A stretch of 64,000 bases of DNA, from the NCBI RefSeq assembly GCF_002288925.2, contig NW_022098000.1, positions 2,056,494 through 2,120,493 of the forward strand, in the 5' to 3' direction. Origin of the DNA: Delphinapterus leucas (taxonomy: Eukaryota; Chordata; Mammalia; Artiodactyla; Monodontidae). The stretch's first letter is position 1. Every line of letters starts with the position of its first letter. A program made the position numbers and the translations under genes. A model generated the notes under the pieces. That model was not told the DNA's origin. It was given only the letters and a program-made list of their open reading frames with translations, and did not search any database. Shown in pieces: positions 1 through 12,331 of the stretch.

Positions 1-1870
1 ATGCAGAAAATTATAAGACCCTGATGAAAGAAATTAAAGATGATACAAATAGATAGAGAGATATACCATGTTCTTGTATGGGAAGAATCAACATTGTGAA
101 AATGACTCTACTACTCAAAGCAATCTACAAATTCAATGCAATCCCTATCAAACTACCACTGGCATTTTTCACCGAACTAGAACAAAAAATTTCACAATTT
201 GTGTGGAAACACAAAAGACCCCGAATAGCCAAAGCAATCTTGAGAACGAAAAAAGGACCTGGAGGAATCAGGCTCCCTGACTTCAGACTATACTACAAAG
301 CTACAGTAATCAAGACAGTATGGTACTGGCACAAAAACAGAAAGATAGATCAATGGAACAGGATAGAAAGCCCAGAGATAAACCCTCGCACATATGGACA
401 CCTTATCTTTGATAAAGGTGGCAGGAATGTACAGTGGAGAAAGGACAGCCTCTTCAATAAATGGTGCTGGGAAAACTGGACAGGTACATGTAAAAGTATG
501 AGATTAGATCACTCCCTAACACCATACACAAAAGTAGGCTCAAAATGGATTAAAGACCTAAATGTAAGGCCAGAAACTATCAAACTCTTAGAGGAAAACA
601 TAGGCAGAACACTCTATGACATAAATCACAGCAAGATCCTTTCTGACCCACCTCCTAGAGTAATGGAAATAAAAACAAAAATAAACAAATGGGACCTAAT
701 GAAACTTCAAAGCTTTTGCACAGCAAAGGAAACCATAATCAAGACCAAAAGACAACCCTCAGAATGGGAGAAAATATTTGCAAATGAAGCAACTGACAAA
801 GGATTAATCTCCAAAATTTACAAGCAGCTCATGCAGCTCAATAACAAAAAAACAAACAACCCAATCCAAAAATGGGCAGAAGACCTAAATAGACATTTCT
901 CCAAAGAAGATATACAGAATGCCAACAAACACATGAAAGAATGCTCAACATCATTAATCATTAGAGAAATGCAAATCAAAACTACAATGAGATATCATCT
1001 CACACCAGTCAGAATGGCCATCATCAAAAAATCTAGAAACAATAAATGCTGGAGAGGGTGTGGAGAAAAGGGAACACTCTTGCACTGCTGGTGGGAATGT
1101 GAATTGGTTCAGCCACTATGGAGAACAGTATGGAGGTTCCTTAAAAAACTACAAATAGAATTACCATATGACCCAGCAATCCCACTACTGGGCATATACC
1201 CTGGGAAAACCAAAATTCAAACAGAGTCATGTACCAAAATGTTCATTGCAGCTCTATTTACAATAGCCCGGAGATGGAAACAACCTAAGCGCCCATCATC
1301 GGATGAATGGATAAAGAAAATGTGGCACATATATACAATGGAATATTACTCAGCCTTAAAAAGAAATGAAATTGAGCTATTTGTAATGAGATGGATAGAC
1401 CTAGAGTCTGTCATACAGAGTGAAGTAAGTCAGAAAGAAAAAGACAAATACCGTATGCTAACACATATATATGGAATTTAAGGGAAAAAAATGTCATGAA
1501 GAACCTAGGGGTAAGACAGGAATAAAGACGCAGACCTACTGGAGAACGGACTTGAGGATATGGGGAGGGGGAAGGGTGAGCTTTGACAGGGCGAGAGAGA
1601 GTCATGGACATATACACACTAACAAACGTAGTAAGGTAGATAGCTAGGGGGAAGCAGCCGCAAGGCACAGGGATATTAGCTCGGTGCTTTGTGACAGCCT
1701 GGAGGGGTGGGATAGGGAGAGTGGGAGGGAGGGAGATGCAAGAGGGAAGACATATGGGAACATATGTATATGTATAACTGATTCACTTTGTTATAAAGCA
1801 GAAACTAACACACCATTGTAAAGCAATTATACCCCAATAAAGATGTTTAAAAAAAATTTTTTAAATTTAA
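1..1870 (+). mobile_element. LINE-1, 3' half (ORF2 C-terminus, 3' UTR, A-rich tail)
   Basis: The element enters from the left window edge. It carries the last third of ORF2, a 3' UTR of about 370 bases, an AATAAA signal near 1836 and an A-rich tail. The 3' UTR has a G-rich polypurine stretch (about 1703-1735) with enough G triplets for a quadruplex, typical of L1 3' UTRs. The ORF2 frame is open for 467 codons, so this is among the youngest L1 copies in the window. It lies antisense to PRIM2. Confidence 0.95.
3..1481 (+). pseudogene. L1 ORF2 reverse transcriptase/endonuclease protein, C-terminal part with one stop
   Basis: In the frame starting at base 3 the reading matches L1 ORF2 downstream of the reverse transcriptase core, but a TAG at 54-56 sits where the family has a tryptophan codon (R-stop-RDIPC). 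From 78 the frame is open to the TAA at 1479-1481. Recognisable parts are [27 protein letters not shown], the FNKWCWENW block, and the C-terminal Cys-rich motif C-x3-C-x7-H-x4-C (CWRGC ... H ... C near 1050-1100). ORF2 acts in the cytoplasmic L1 particle and at the DNA target, nicking and reverse-transcribing. The ATG at 78 is internal and not a true start. With the premature stop and window truncation it is not a functional copy as seen. Confidence 0.9.
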
Positions 1871-2119
1871 AAAAAATTAAATTTGATTGTACTGTATGGA
1901 TAATCTTCATGTTACTTCAGAAATGCAGGTGCTTCGTTGGTTTTCAACTCTGATAACTCATAGGAATGGCATCATTTGACAGTTACTGTCGTTACAGAAA
2001 GAGCTAAGGGTTCAGGGAAAATTCCTGATTGCTTTACCTTCATCCAAACACACTGCTTTCAATAACAAAGACTGCCCCCTTGTGACTGGAGAAGCTTCAA
2101 TAAAGTATTATAAAAGCAA
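1871..2119. other. Unassigned intronic sequence
   Basis: I see no repeat, exon or RNA gene here. The composition is AT-rich and ordinary. Confidence 0.5.
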
Positions 2120-2320
2120 ACCATACTGACAACAACATACAGTAAGCACTTACAATATGCAAGGCACTGTACTACGTGCTTTACATGTATGAAACCAACA
2201 ACCCTATGAGGTAGGTCTTACTGCTGTCCCCATTTTACAAGGGAGCACAGAGAAGTTACTTGCCCACACAACTATTAAGCGGAAAAAGCAGGATTCAAAC
2301 CCATCTCTCCAGATATGCCA
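2120..2320 (-). repeat. MIR (ancient tRNA-derived SINE)
   Basis: The plus strand reads as the reverse complement of MIR: the gcaaggcactgtac block, then 'caaccctatgaggtaggt', then 'ccccattttacaagg', then 'acttgcccacac', in the expected order. The copy is well decayed, as expected for a mammal-wide element. Confidence 0.85.
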
Positions 2321-2355
2321 CAAAACAGGCTCACTCAGGCTGTAAGGGAAAAATC

Positions 2356-2755
2356 AAAAATTGATTTCCAGTGACTTCCCTGGTGGTTCAGTGGTAAAGA
2401 GTTCGCCTTACAGTGCAGGGGACGCGGGTTTGATCCCTGGTCAGGGAACTAAGATCCCACATGCTGCAGGGCAACTAAGCCTGCCCTCCACAACTACTGA
2501 GCTCGTGCACCCTGGAGCCTGCGCGCCACAACTAGAGAAGAGAAAACCCGCATGCCACAACTAAAGAGAAAACCCGCATGCTACAACTAGAGAGAAGCCC
2601 ATGAGCCGCAGCGGAAGATCCCACGTGCCTCAAGGAGGATCCTGCATGCCACACCTAGGACCCGATGGAGCCAAAAATGAATAAATTAAATAAATATATA
2701 ATAAATAAATCTTTAAAAAATAAAAAAAAATTTTGAGGGGAAAAATTTATTTCCA
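2356..2755 (+). repeat. CHR-type tRNA-derived SINE with target-site duplication
   Basis: The head 'gacttccctggtggttcagtgg' region starts at 2372 and is followed by the internal 'gggtttgatccctggtc' B-box-like block. The body has the degenerate repeats 'ccacaacta', and an (AAAT)n tail ends near 2740. The flanks aaaaattgatttcca (2356-2370) and aaaaatttatttcca (2741-2755) are target-site duplications differing at one base. The body is unusual: the units 'agagaaaacccgcatg' are repeated, so it diverges from the other copies here and is probably an older insertion. Confidence 0.85.
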
Positions 2756-3096
2756 AATCATAAAACATAAGATAATTTGCTATAAACTGTGGACCAAGAA
2801 AAATAAAATGTGAAAGTAAATGGTTCCAACCACCTGCTCTGAGGGTCTTGTATAATTTAACTGTTAACATCTTAAAAGACACTGGTCTGTCACATTTATT
2901 CAATGATTAAAACTTCCAGCTGTTTAAGGTTATACATAATCACTAGTTAAGGTAAAGAAAGGATCCCCAAAGTTGCCAACATATGTGCCCTGCTCCCTTC
3001 AGTGTAAGTGACAGCTTAACTTTTTAACCAGAAAAGAGTTCTAGTCTTTCAACACAATTTAAAATAAAACAAACATTTATATGCATTTTTTGTGCT

Positions 3097-3305
3097 ATCA
3101 TTTAGCACTGGGGTCAGCAGTCTGATAGCAAATATTTTAGTCTTTGAAGCCCACACGATCTCTGTCACTATTCAAATTCTGTCACCAGAGCCACAGACAA
3201 TACATAACAAATGGGCATGGCTGTGTTCCAATAAAACTTTATTTACAAAAATAAGCAGCTGGCTATATTTGGTCTGTGGCCGCATAGTGTGCCAACCCCT
3301 GAGTC
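3097..3305 (+). mobile_element. Non-autonomous hAT-like DNA transposon (MER family)
   Basis: The sequence follows a well-known mammalian MER element: 'tagcaaatattttagtcttt', then 'caatacataacaaatgggca', then 'tgttccaataaaactttatt', ending 'gtgccaacccctga'. The ends resemble the CAGNGGTC...GACCCCTG termini of hAT elements. The exact subfamily name is uncertain. It is not coding. Confidence 0.7.
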
Positions 3306-5084
3306 AGCAGGCACTTAATGGTAGAAGAATTTAGGAAAAGCTGTATTTTTACTAGAATCTAAGAAAATTTCTTTCATGAAAGCAACTGTATAATCTACCA
3401 CTCAAAATGTAAGCTTTTCTCATTTCTCATACTTTCAAGTTCATTTACACCAAAAGTAGATGAACACAAAAAAGAAATCCCAAATGCCAGTATTCCATTC
3501 ATCTTACTTAACTTTACAAAGGCTAAGTTGGTGATAACATATTACTTGGAATAGGCTATATCCATATTAAGGGAGAAAATAAATGTTTTAATATCTTACA
3601 GTTCCTACAGTAAACCCACATCTACAAAGATGCTTCAGTCTTGCTGCTTTTCAGCCACAACTACTCATACAATTCTATTATTTCAGGTCCAAAATAGACA
3701 TAGAAATAAAAACCTACACACACACACACACATGCACACACATATTTTTTAATCTTGACTTAAAAGAAAGTGCCCATGTTATGCTCAAAAGTGGAAGGAG
3801 AGAGTTGAGAGGAGCAAAACGCAGCTATCACAGCCAGGTCTGGATCACAAGACCAACACACACTCAGCAGCTTTTATATGAAAACATCATTAAATGCATA
3901 GTGATCAAATACTAGGCTTCTCTCTCAAAACAAACAGCTCAAGTTTTCTGTAACAGTGTATGTCAAGACAGTCTACTCACTAACGACTGAAACAGGCAGA
4001 GCCCCAGGAAGCACATTCAGCCTCTGAGCAGTGGCTCATGGTTGCTGTATAAAGTGGAGAAGGATGGTCTGGCTCTGTGAATGCTTCTCCAAGTGTGGCC
4101 CACAGCACCGCAGGTACAAGCACAGTAACTGACCACTTTCCACCTGGACACATTAGAGAAGGGAGCCGGGGCGAGGAGGAGAAGCATCCAATCCAGAGGA
4201 CAGGGAGGTGAAGGGGCCGAAGGAAGGCTGCCTCTGTGTGTACCTACATTTGCACGTGTGCATTTGCATGTGGTTATGTGTGTGTGCGCACACAGGAGCA
4301 TTCACTCTGAAACCTGTCCCTAAAACTGCCATCTACAAAATCCATAACATTATGAATACTATGTGAGAAAGTGGTCTGATGTGAAACAGTTTATCTTCAA
4401 AACATGCAAAAGCTTTTCTGTTTTGATTCTGCAACCAGTCCCATTAAAGCTAGGATACGCTTATTTGAAGAAAATGCCTGAAGTCAACAGAGGATACATT
4501 TTTAAATTATTCATTATCCAAATAATCTTCAAAAACTACATTACGGGATTTAATTACATGTATTACTCCTTTAGTCTAACTTGCTTCTCTCAATAGGAGC
4601 TTTTCAAGATGTGAGAAACTCACGTCAAAAGCTAACAGTTCATATAAACTTGCTTTGGTTTTACCACTACTTATTTATAGACTCAGACTTCAATCCAGTG
4701 TCTTCAGGACTCTAGTCTAGTTTCCCAGCTACTTACCAACTAACCCGTATAACTCTACCAGCAAATGGGTGAAGGGGTAGAATCAGCTCACCGATTACCT
4801 TCATGAATAACATTCATGCACTTTAACAGTCTCCAGCGAGATGGATTTCTCCTTCAAGCACTAAGTTGTCTTATCACAACACAAAGCACAGCACCAAGGA
4901 CAGACCCGAAGTGCAGAACTCAATTCAAAGGGCTACTTCATTGTGGCTGAACTAACAACTCACCAGCCTCTAGAGTTCCCCACATCCCCTAATGCCAAAT
5001 GATCTCCATCCCCATCCTCAAGTTCAACTTTCTGGCCCTGACTCCAGGCTTGCAATGCTCTACGTGTGAACTAAAATCAAAAAC
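3306..5084. other. Mostly unassigned intronic sequence with a short (AC)n tract
   Basis: A short interrupted (CA)n microsatellite lies at 3713-3745. The remainder is AT-rich sequence without a repeat I can name. A mildly GC-rich patch at 4140-4240 shows no exon structure. Confidence 0.5.
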
Positions 5085-6415
5085 AACTTATTCACCAAAG
5101 AGGACAGTGATGGCAAGTAACTGAAAAGATACTAAACGTCATTAGCCACTACAGAAAGGCAGATTAAAGCCATGATGAGAAACAAGTACACATCCAATAG
5201 AATGGCAATGATAAAAAATACTGCCAATACCAAGTGCTGCTAAGAATGCAGAGCAACTGGACTCTCACACATTGCCAGTGGAAATGCAAAATGGTTGAGC
5301 TACTCTGGAAACGTGCTAGGCAGTTTCTTATAAAGTTAAACATACACTTACCACATGACCCAAGAATCTTATTCCTGTGTGTTAAGAGAAATAAACACAT
5401 ACATTCTCCCAAAAACCTATACATGAGTATTCACAGCAGCTCTATTCAGAAAGGCCAAAAACTAGAAGCAACCCAAATATCCTTGAACAAGTGAGTGTAT
5501 AAATAAGCTGTGGAACATCCACACAGTGGAATTCTACTCAGCAATTAAAGGAAAGAACAGCTGATACACTAGTAAATGGAGAATTACGTTTAATTTTTAA
5601 AAATCTTAAAAGGTTATAGACTCTGTCTGTATTAGTTTGTCTATGAATGCTATAAAAAAATACCACAGACTGAGTGGCTTAAACAACAGAAATCAATTTT
5701 CTCACAGTTCTGGAGACTAAAAACTCAAGATCAAGGTTAGCAGGGCTGGTTCTAAGGCCTCGCCTGGCCGCCTGCCCTCTCTGTCTTCACAGGGTCTTTT
5801 CTCTGCGTGCATGCACCCCAGGTGTGTCTTTGTGTGCCCCAATTTTCTCTTCTTATAAGGACAACGGTCAGATTGGATTAGGGCCCATCCAAACAGTCTC
5901 ACTTTAACGCAGTCACACCTTTAACGGCCCTGTATCCAAAAATAGTCACATCCCAAGGTACTGAGTGCTAGGGTTTCAACATGTGAATTCTGGGGAGACA
6001 CAATAAAGCCTACAATGGTATGCTTCCATTTATATAACATTCCCCATATGACAAAATTGTAGTGATAGAGAACATTTCAGTGGTCGCCAGGGTTGGAGGA
6101 AGGGTATTACAATCAAGGAGTAGCATGAGAAAATTTCTTAAGCCTGATGGAAAAGTTCTGCATCCTGACTGCAGTGGTTACAAGTATCAATGCATGTGGT
6201 AAAACTTCACAGAACACAAACATACACACATACAAAGAGTACATGTAAAAACCAGTGAAATCTGAAAAAAGGTCTGTAGTTTAGTTGATAATAGTACTGT
6301 GGTTAGGTCAGGTGTTATCTTTGGGGACAGTTAAGTGAGGAGTACAGCAGAAACTCTCTGCACTATTTTTGCAACTTTTATGAGTCTAAAACCATTCCTA
6401 AATAAAAAGTTTAAA
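5085..6415 (+). mobile_element. Old LINE-1 3' end, split by an LTR insertion
   Basis: Positions 5085-5627 are degenerate ORF2 C-terminal sequence: 'ggactctcacacattgccag' matches the Cys-motif region, 'agtattcacagcagctctat' follows, and 'tggaattctactcagcaatt' later. Positions 6015-6415 continue with the 3' UTR ('atgcttccatttatataaca', 'gtggtcgccagggtt', ending in 'aaataaaaagtttaaaagta'). The LTR at 5628-6014 interrupts it. All frames are broken; this is an L1M-age copy on the strand opposite to PRIM2. Confidence 0.85.
5628..6014 (-). mobile_element. Solitary MaLR-type LTR (MLT1/MST-like)
   Basis: The plus strand starts 'tgtattagtttgtctatgaa' and passes 'accacagactgagtggctta' and 'ctcacagttctggagact'. 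It ends 'gggtttcaacatgtgaattc' ... 'ctaca'. This is the reverse complement of ERVL-MaLR LTRs, with TG...CA-type ends. No internal retroviral sequence flanks it, so it is a solo LTR. It is nested in the L1 at 5085-6415, which is therefore older. Confidence 0.8.
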
Positions 6416-7984
6416 AGTAAATATTCATAGCTACTAGACTCTCGGGGGGAGGCCTGGAGAACCATGCTTAGTGGCTGTACTGCCAAGTTCATGCCCTCCC
6501 TCCACACACCCCAAAAGAAGCAACTGTGACATCAGGCTGCACCCCCCGCCCCAAACACTCGAGTCCCACCACAGTAGTATGGGTATGCTGTCAAGGGGCT
6601 GAGAAAACCTGGAGAGGGAGCCCTAGTAGAAAAAATTTGAGAATCAATGTTTTAGGCAAAAATTATTAATGGTTTTATTATTTCTTTCTTCAAAATACCT
6701 TTACATGAGGACTCGATTAATTTACCTTGAAATATATAGTCCAGGATTTGAAGACCAATTTCACACCAATTTCTGTTTGTTAATTTTATTCTCCCTAGAT
6801 TTAATTTTAGAAACAATGAAGCAAGGTAGAGAGGGAAAGTAAACAACTTTAAGTCTTGGTATTGATTCATATTCAATTACTGGAGAGTAATTGATTACAT
6901 GTCGGCAATATGACAATGACAAATTTAACACATCTGTTGTGTGTATAATTTTTTAAGAAAACCACTTCCAGGGTATAAATAATCCTTGATTTAAAAAAAT
7001 GTATATCAATTCCAATTGTCTAAAATTAAGCCACATACTTAATAAGTGGCTTTTTTAAAGTTAGTTTTTAATCTAGCTTCTCTACTGTCTAGATGTAGCC
7101 ACAGAACTCTGAGTCCCCTTAAGAAACAATCACTATTTGAGTTTTCCATACAAATTTAAATTAATTGAAACAGCTTGAAATTTGCAGTTAATCTGCAAAG
7201 TTTCATTTATGAGGTTCAAATTTATAGTATTCTTATTTCAAGAAAAAGCAGCATTACAATACACAAACCATACGTAAAAGATTCAGGAATTCTGACTTCT
7301 GATCTTACAATTTTCTACCATTTGAGTAAGTAGTCCTAATACGGCTCTTAATTCATCATCCTTAAGAATTCATACAATACAGCTTAATTTCATTTATAAA
7401 TAAACCACAAACCCAAAAATGATTATGAATGCAATACAGACAACAGTGATATAAATTCAGTAAGGCTAAGAATTGATAAGTTAAAATACAATTGAAAAGT
7501 TTTTGGTTTAAAGCAATCTAACAGTTCTTGACATACCCATTCCCCAAATCATCTTGAATACTTATGAAATGTGGAAAATAAAGCTTGTAACAAAATTAAG
7601 ACTGAAAGAATCTGAGAGGAAGCAAAACAAACTACTTCATTATTTAAGCCAATTTGTGCCAGGGATACAGAAGTCCATCTCATTTTGTAGATGATTCAGT
7701 TCTAACCCAGGAGAAGGGAACTCTTTTCAGATAGACAGAACATGGCTGAGCCACAATTCAATCAGGTTCTCCAGCTTACTATAGGTCACATACACAATGC
7801 AGAGAGCCACTGTTTTATACTATGTTAGGAATGAAATGAAATAGGATTCTATTGTAGTTTCTGACGTAACGAAGACCTGGCTATTTTTTTTTCAAGAATC
7901 TTGCAGTATTACATTTCTGAAAATTTTACACATTTCTAAGTTAGCCAAGGACAAACCTCAGGTACAGAAACAAAAAAGCAAATC
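6416..7984. other. Unassigned AT-rich intronic sequence
   Basis: I see no repeat I can name with confidence. Positions 6540-6650 may be a decayed MER fragment. No exon with splice sites matching PRIM2 was found. Confidence 0.4.
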
Positions 7985-8822
7985 TATATCAGAATGTATT
8001 GATCTACTGACTTGTTGGTGGACATTTGGGTTGTTTCTAGTTTGGAGCTATCAATATTATGTATAAAACTGCTATGAATATTCATGAACAAGACTATGTA
8101 CAGATATGGCTTGCTTTCTTTTGGGTAAATATCTAGGAGTGAGATTGCAGCATCATACGGTAAGTATATGTTTAACTTTATAAGAAACTGCCAAGTTACT
8201 TTGCAAAGTAGCTGCACCATTCTACACCCCCAAAAGGAATGCATGAGAATACAATTTGATCACCAATACTTGGCGTGAACGTTTTTTTAATTTTAGCCAT
8301 TCTAGAGGGTGTGCAGTTGTTTCTCACTTTGGCTTTAATTTCTACTTCCTTGTATGACACATGATGCTGAGGATCTTTTTCACATACTTATAGGCCATTA
8401 ATATATATGTCTTTGTAAAATGCCTGTTCAAATCTTTTCCCCATTTCAGTATATTCACATGATGGAATATTACTCAGCAATAAAGAGGAATAAAACACAA
8501 CAAATGATGAACCATAGAGGCATCTTGCTGAGCAAAAGTAATGAGACACAAAAGGATACATACTATATGACCCCACGCATATAAAATCCTAAAATAGGTA
8601 AAATTAATCAATAACATTCAAAATCAGTGGTTGCTTGTGGCAGAGAACCAGAAAGAATTACTACAAAGAGCACAAGGGCACTTTCTGGGAAGATGGAAAT
8701 GTTCTATACTGTGTTTAGGGTAGTAGTTACATAGTGTATACTTTTGCCAAATGTTAGAGACTTGTATAGTTTAAATGTATGACTTTCATTATATGTAAAT
8801 TATATCCTAGTAAATACTACAT
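7985..8822 (+). mobile_element. LINE-1 with inverted 5' segment (twin-priming product)
   Basis: Positions 7985-8447 are L1 ORF2 in the minus orientation. Read in reverse, they give 'cattttacaaagacatatat', then 'gagaaacaactgcacaccct', then 'acccaaatgtccaccaacaa'. Positions 8448-8822 are the immediately following part of the same element in the plus orientation: 'gatggaatattactcagcaa' onward to the 3' end 'atgtaaattatatcctagta'. The two halves meet at about the same point in the element, as expected from a single insertion with 5' inversion. The copy is old and non-coding. Confidence 0.85.
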
Positions 8823-11800
8823 GAGCTACTTTACATATCTTCAAACCTCATACTTGAATTTTAATGTTTGTGTGAAAAGAAGTGCTGACTCAGCTGTCTA
8901 CAGTACATAAGTTTTAAAACTCCTTCATAACATAAAACTGATATCTGACTCTGAAGCCTAGGTACAGAGTCCATTCTGGGCACAAAAAGGTTTATATTTG
9001 ACTAAAAGACCCTGTCATTCTGAATTTCCATCTATTTTAAAACACTTCAACTGACCACTGGAGAGAAAATGAATAAGAAGGTACACTATTTTTGAAAAGC
9101 ATGATTTACTATTGTTTCTGCCACTGTCTGTCCGATCCTTGGCCTCCTGAAAGTAACTTGGAGTTGTATTCCTAAATGACCCTCATCGTTACCCAGACTA
9201 TTAACAACTTCTAGCTTCTGAGAATTATCTGGTCTTTAAAGAGACCATTAAACTTATGTTGACCACATGTTTCACATGCTCGAAGGAGATTTCCAGTCTT
9301 TTGAGTCAAATGTCTAATGTTATTATAAATTAGACCACACGATGAAACACTTAAAATAATTCCATGAAAAAAATGTGTTTAGAATCCAAATCAAATGAAC
9401 AAATATTATTTGCTCAAAAAGGAAAGGAAATAAAAATATAATTTAAATATACAATCAGACCAAAACAACTAGATACAGTACATACTTTATGTCAGAAAAG
9501 TTTGAAAAGTCAAAACTATTCCTAAGTATTATTCTATAGTTACCTACTTAACCAAGAAAAAAATGTTTTATGTATGTCTGTTTGTCTGTTCATTCATTCA
9601 TTCATTCATTATTCCTCTACCTCGTGCTTGAGGGAACACGATTCAAGCGTTTTTTTTTAGTTATCTGAATAGCATTTGTTTGTAAATATATAAAAGATCC
9701 AAAGAGACTCCTGTTAGCTCATTTCATAATAATATAGTTTAGTTGTCTCAAATTATACTGTCTGCATCAAGATTAATAATAACTTTTTCATAAAGACTGC
9801 TGATGAAAAAAGTATTTTAGCATCAGGTGAAGTAACTTCAGTGAGAAATGCACGTTCCAATCTCTTCTAATTTGAATTATCCAACTTGATAGTTTTTTTA
9901 ATGTATTATTCTGCATAAATAAGAGCCCCTTAAATTATAGACCAGAATTACTGTGTAAGCATTTCTTTGATTTAATGGTAATTTAATCTCCTTAATATAA
10001 GAGTTTCCCAAATTTGATAGAGTCTTTTAGTGAAGCTATTGCAAAGATCTCTACCCTTGATCTGCTATTTACCAATTACTTTACAAGTTTAAATACCTTT
10101 ATTTTAGCACTTTCTCAGGTTATCTTCTGGAGTCAGGCAATTGCTCATAACTTTTGCATCTGTTCTCATATAATTAACTAAATATATAAAATCCGGTTGT
10201 TTTTCTCTGGCCAGACTTTCAATTTTGTTTAATCTCTCCTTTGATGCAGCTTAAAAAACTTTTACTATCCTTACATTAATAAGGTATATTACTTCAAGCA
10301 CTCACTGTAAGACGTCTTTGTGACAAACAAGTATTTGATTTGTATTGGTCTTTTAGTTAAACTCCAGAGAGCTAACCTGAGTAAATAAACAGTGAAAAGA
10401 ATCTCTACTTTCTGGGAGTATCTAATGTTTAAATTAAATCCATGTTTTGTTTGTTTTGTTTTTCTCGTAATTTACTGAAATAAATGTGCTTTTTCACAAT
10501 CCATGCTGGCTAAAACACACCCATCTCTACCTCTGCATCCATCCACCCACAGCTGGCCTCATAGACAAAGATTTCTGGTCAGCCGAAAGTCAAAACACAA
10601 GAATGCTACTCCTAGGAAATAAGGTATTAAAAAGCAAATGCTCAGTACATAGTTTGAATAGAACTGATGGGGCTTCAATCAAGCCCAAACTTTGTGGGAT
10701 ACACACACACACCCATGTGCACCCACAGGCATGCCTACGGCACACACACACACACAGGCACACAAAAGAAGGACCTCCAAACAGAGCCAAAATGTCTAAG
10801 TCCACCTTCAGACACAGACTCTTCAAGCTCCTGCACTAACCGGTTGACTGACTGGCTTGTGGGACCATTACTGAACTAACCTGCACCCTTCCCCACAGTG
10901 AGCACTGCTCCAGGAGCTACTCCACGACAGCCCTGGTCCTTCAGCACTAAACTGTTCATTCAGGCAACGTGAAGCTTCCCCTGGCTTTGCATGTACCAAG
11001 CTTAGTTTGCTCCTTCACCATAATTATCTCAAAAGGACTTAGGCCCTGTATCTTTAACTTAAATCCTACAGCCCAGTGACTGTGGATATCTTACCAGACC
11101 CAATTCTGCTGCCCTCAGGTTTCCCGACTTCACCACAGCCTCACCCACTACATTCACATTGTTCCAAATGTCAAGGTTCCTACCCTCAACCCCATTCAGG
11201 ACAACAGGGTCTAATGTAAAGTTTGTGTTGTCTCATATTTGGCACTGGGGCCTTTTAGATTTCTTCCATGTTAACCATCAACATATTGATCCTGCTTAAT
11301 TTTATATATTATCAACTGCAGCATTTCTCAGCTCACTGGCCTAAAATGAAGTTTATAAACATGCTTATTTGAATAATGATGAACTATGTGAAAATATATA
11401 AAAGTCTATTAAAATATGCTCCTAAACCTAGAACCTCTCAGACAAAAAAAGAATATATATACATATATATAATAAATATAAATTGTCAGAATACCTCAAA
11501 ACCTCGGTACAACACTAATGAAGAAATGAAAATAAGCTTTCTGATAGGCTAACAAGTCAACTTCAAAGTGAAAAAGGCAACGGACATGAGGCTTTTATTG
11601 TGTTGCTTAATTACTACCTTACTATACTAACCTTGTGTGTTCATGTTATAAAAATCATCCGTTTGTGTTACAAGGAGTAACTCTGGGCTAACACTGTAAA
11701 CAGGACATGAAGTGAATCCCAAGTGACAAGCTCCTCATTAATCATCATTTTGCAACATTCATGCTTCAACATGGTCCTTTAGCTCATTGTTTAAAATTTC

Positions 11801-12106
11801 AAGTAAATGGAGCATCCCAAAGATTCACTGCCAAGAAACTGTTTTTCCAACACTTCTTAGCTTTGACATGCTTGCCAATTTATTCTGAAAGGTCACAGTG
11901 TAAACAGCGCTCTGCTGCATCTAGAAAAAAAACCTGTTTAGCATAAAACGCTGTCATTTGTAGACTAGCAATACACTACAGGGAAATCCCATCAAGAAAA
12001 AATGTAAATGGTATTACTGCCACTGAATTCTGACATATGAGTTCTAATAAAATGATTTAAAAGTTTGGTGGGGGTTTATTTGGTATAGCAACTTGGTGTC
12101 TAAGTA
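8823..12106. other. Unassigned AT-rich intronic sequence with short simple repeats
   Basis: The stretch holds a (CATT)n tract at 9589-9610 and interrupted (AC)n tracts at 10699-10770. It also has a TA-rich tract at about 11453-11480. The rest is AT-rich sequence without recognisable elements or exons. The open frame over 10486-10839 runs through the CA repeat and is not supported as coding. Confidence 0.45.
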
Positions 12107-12331
12107 AAATTCTGGAGGCTTCCCTGGTGGCGCAGTGGTTGAGAGTCCGCCTGCCGATGCAGGGGACACGGGTTCGTGCCCTGGTCCGGGAAGATCCCAC
12201 ATGCCGCAGAGCGGCTGGGCCCGTGAGCCATGGCCGCTGAGCCTGCACGTCTGGAGCCTGTGCTCCGCAACGGGAGAGGCAACAATAGTGAGAGGCCCGC
12301 GTACCGCAAAAAAAAAAAAAAAAAAATCCTG
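12107..12331 (+). repeat. CHR-type SINE, short form
   Basis: The head 'ggcttccctggtggcgcagt' starts at 12117. The body ends 'gtgagaggcccgcgtaccgc' and is followed by a pure A tail to 12326. A B-box-like 'gggttcgtgccc' lies about 55 bases in. The flanks aaaattctg and aaaatcctg form an imperfect duplication. The long uninterrupted A tail and near-consensus body mark it as relatively young. It is transcribed by RNA polymerase III and mobilised by L1 in this family. Confidence 0.93.
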
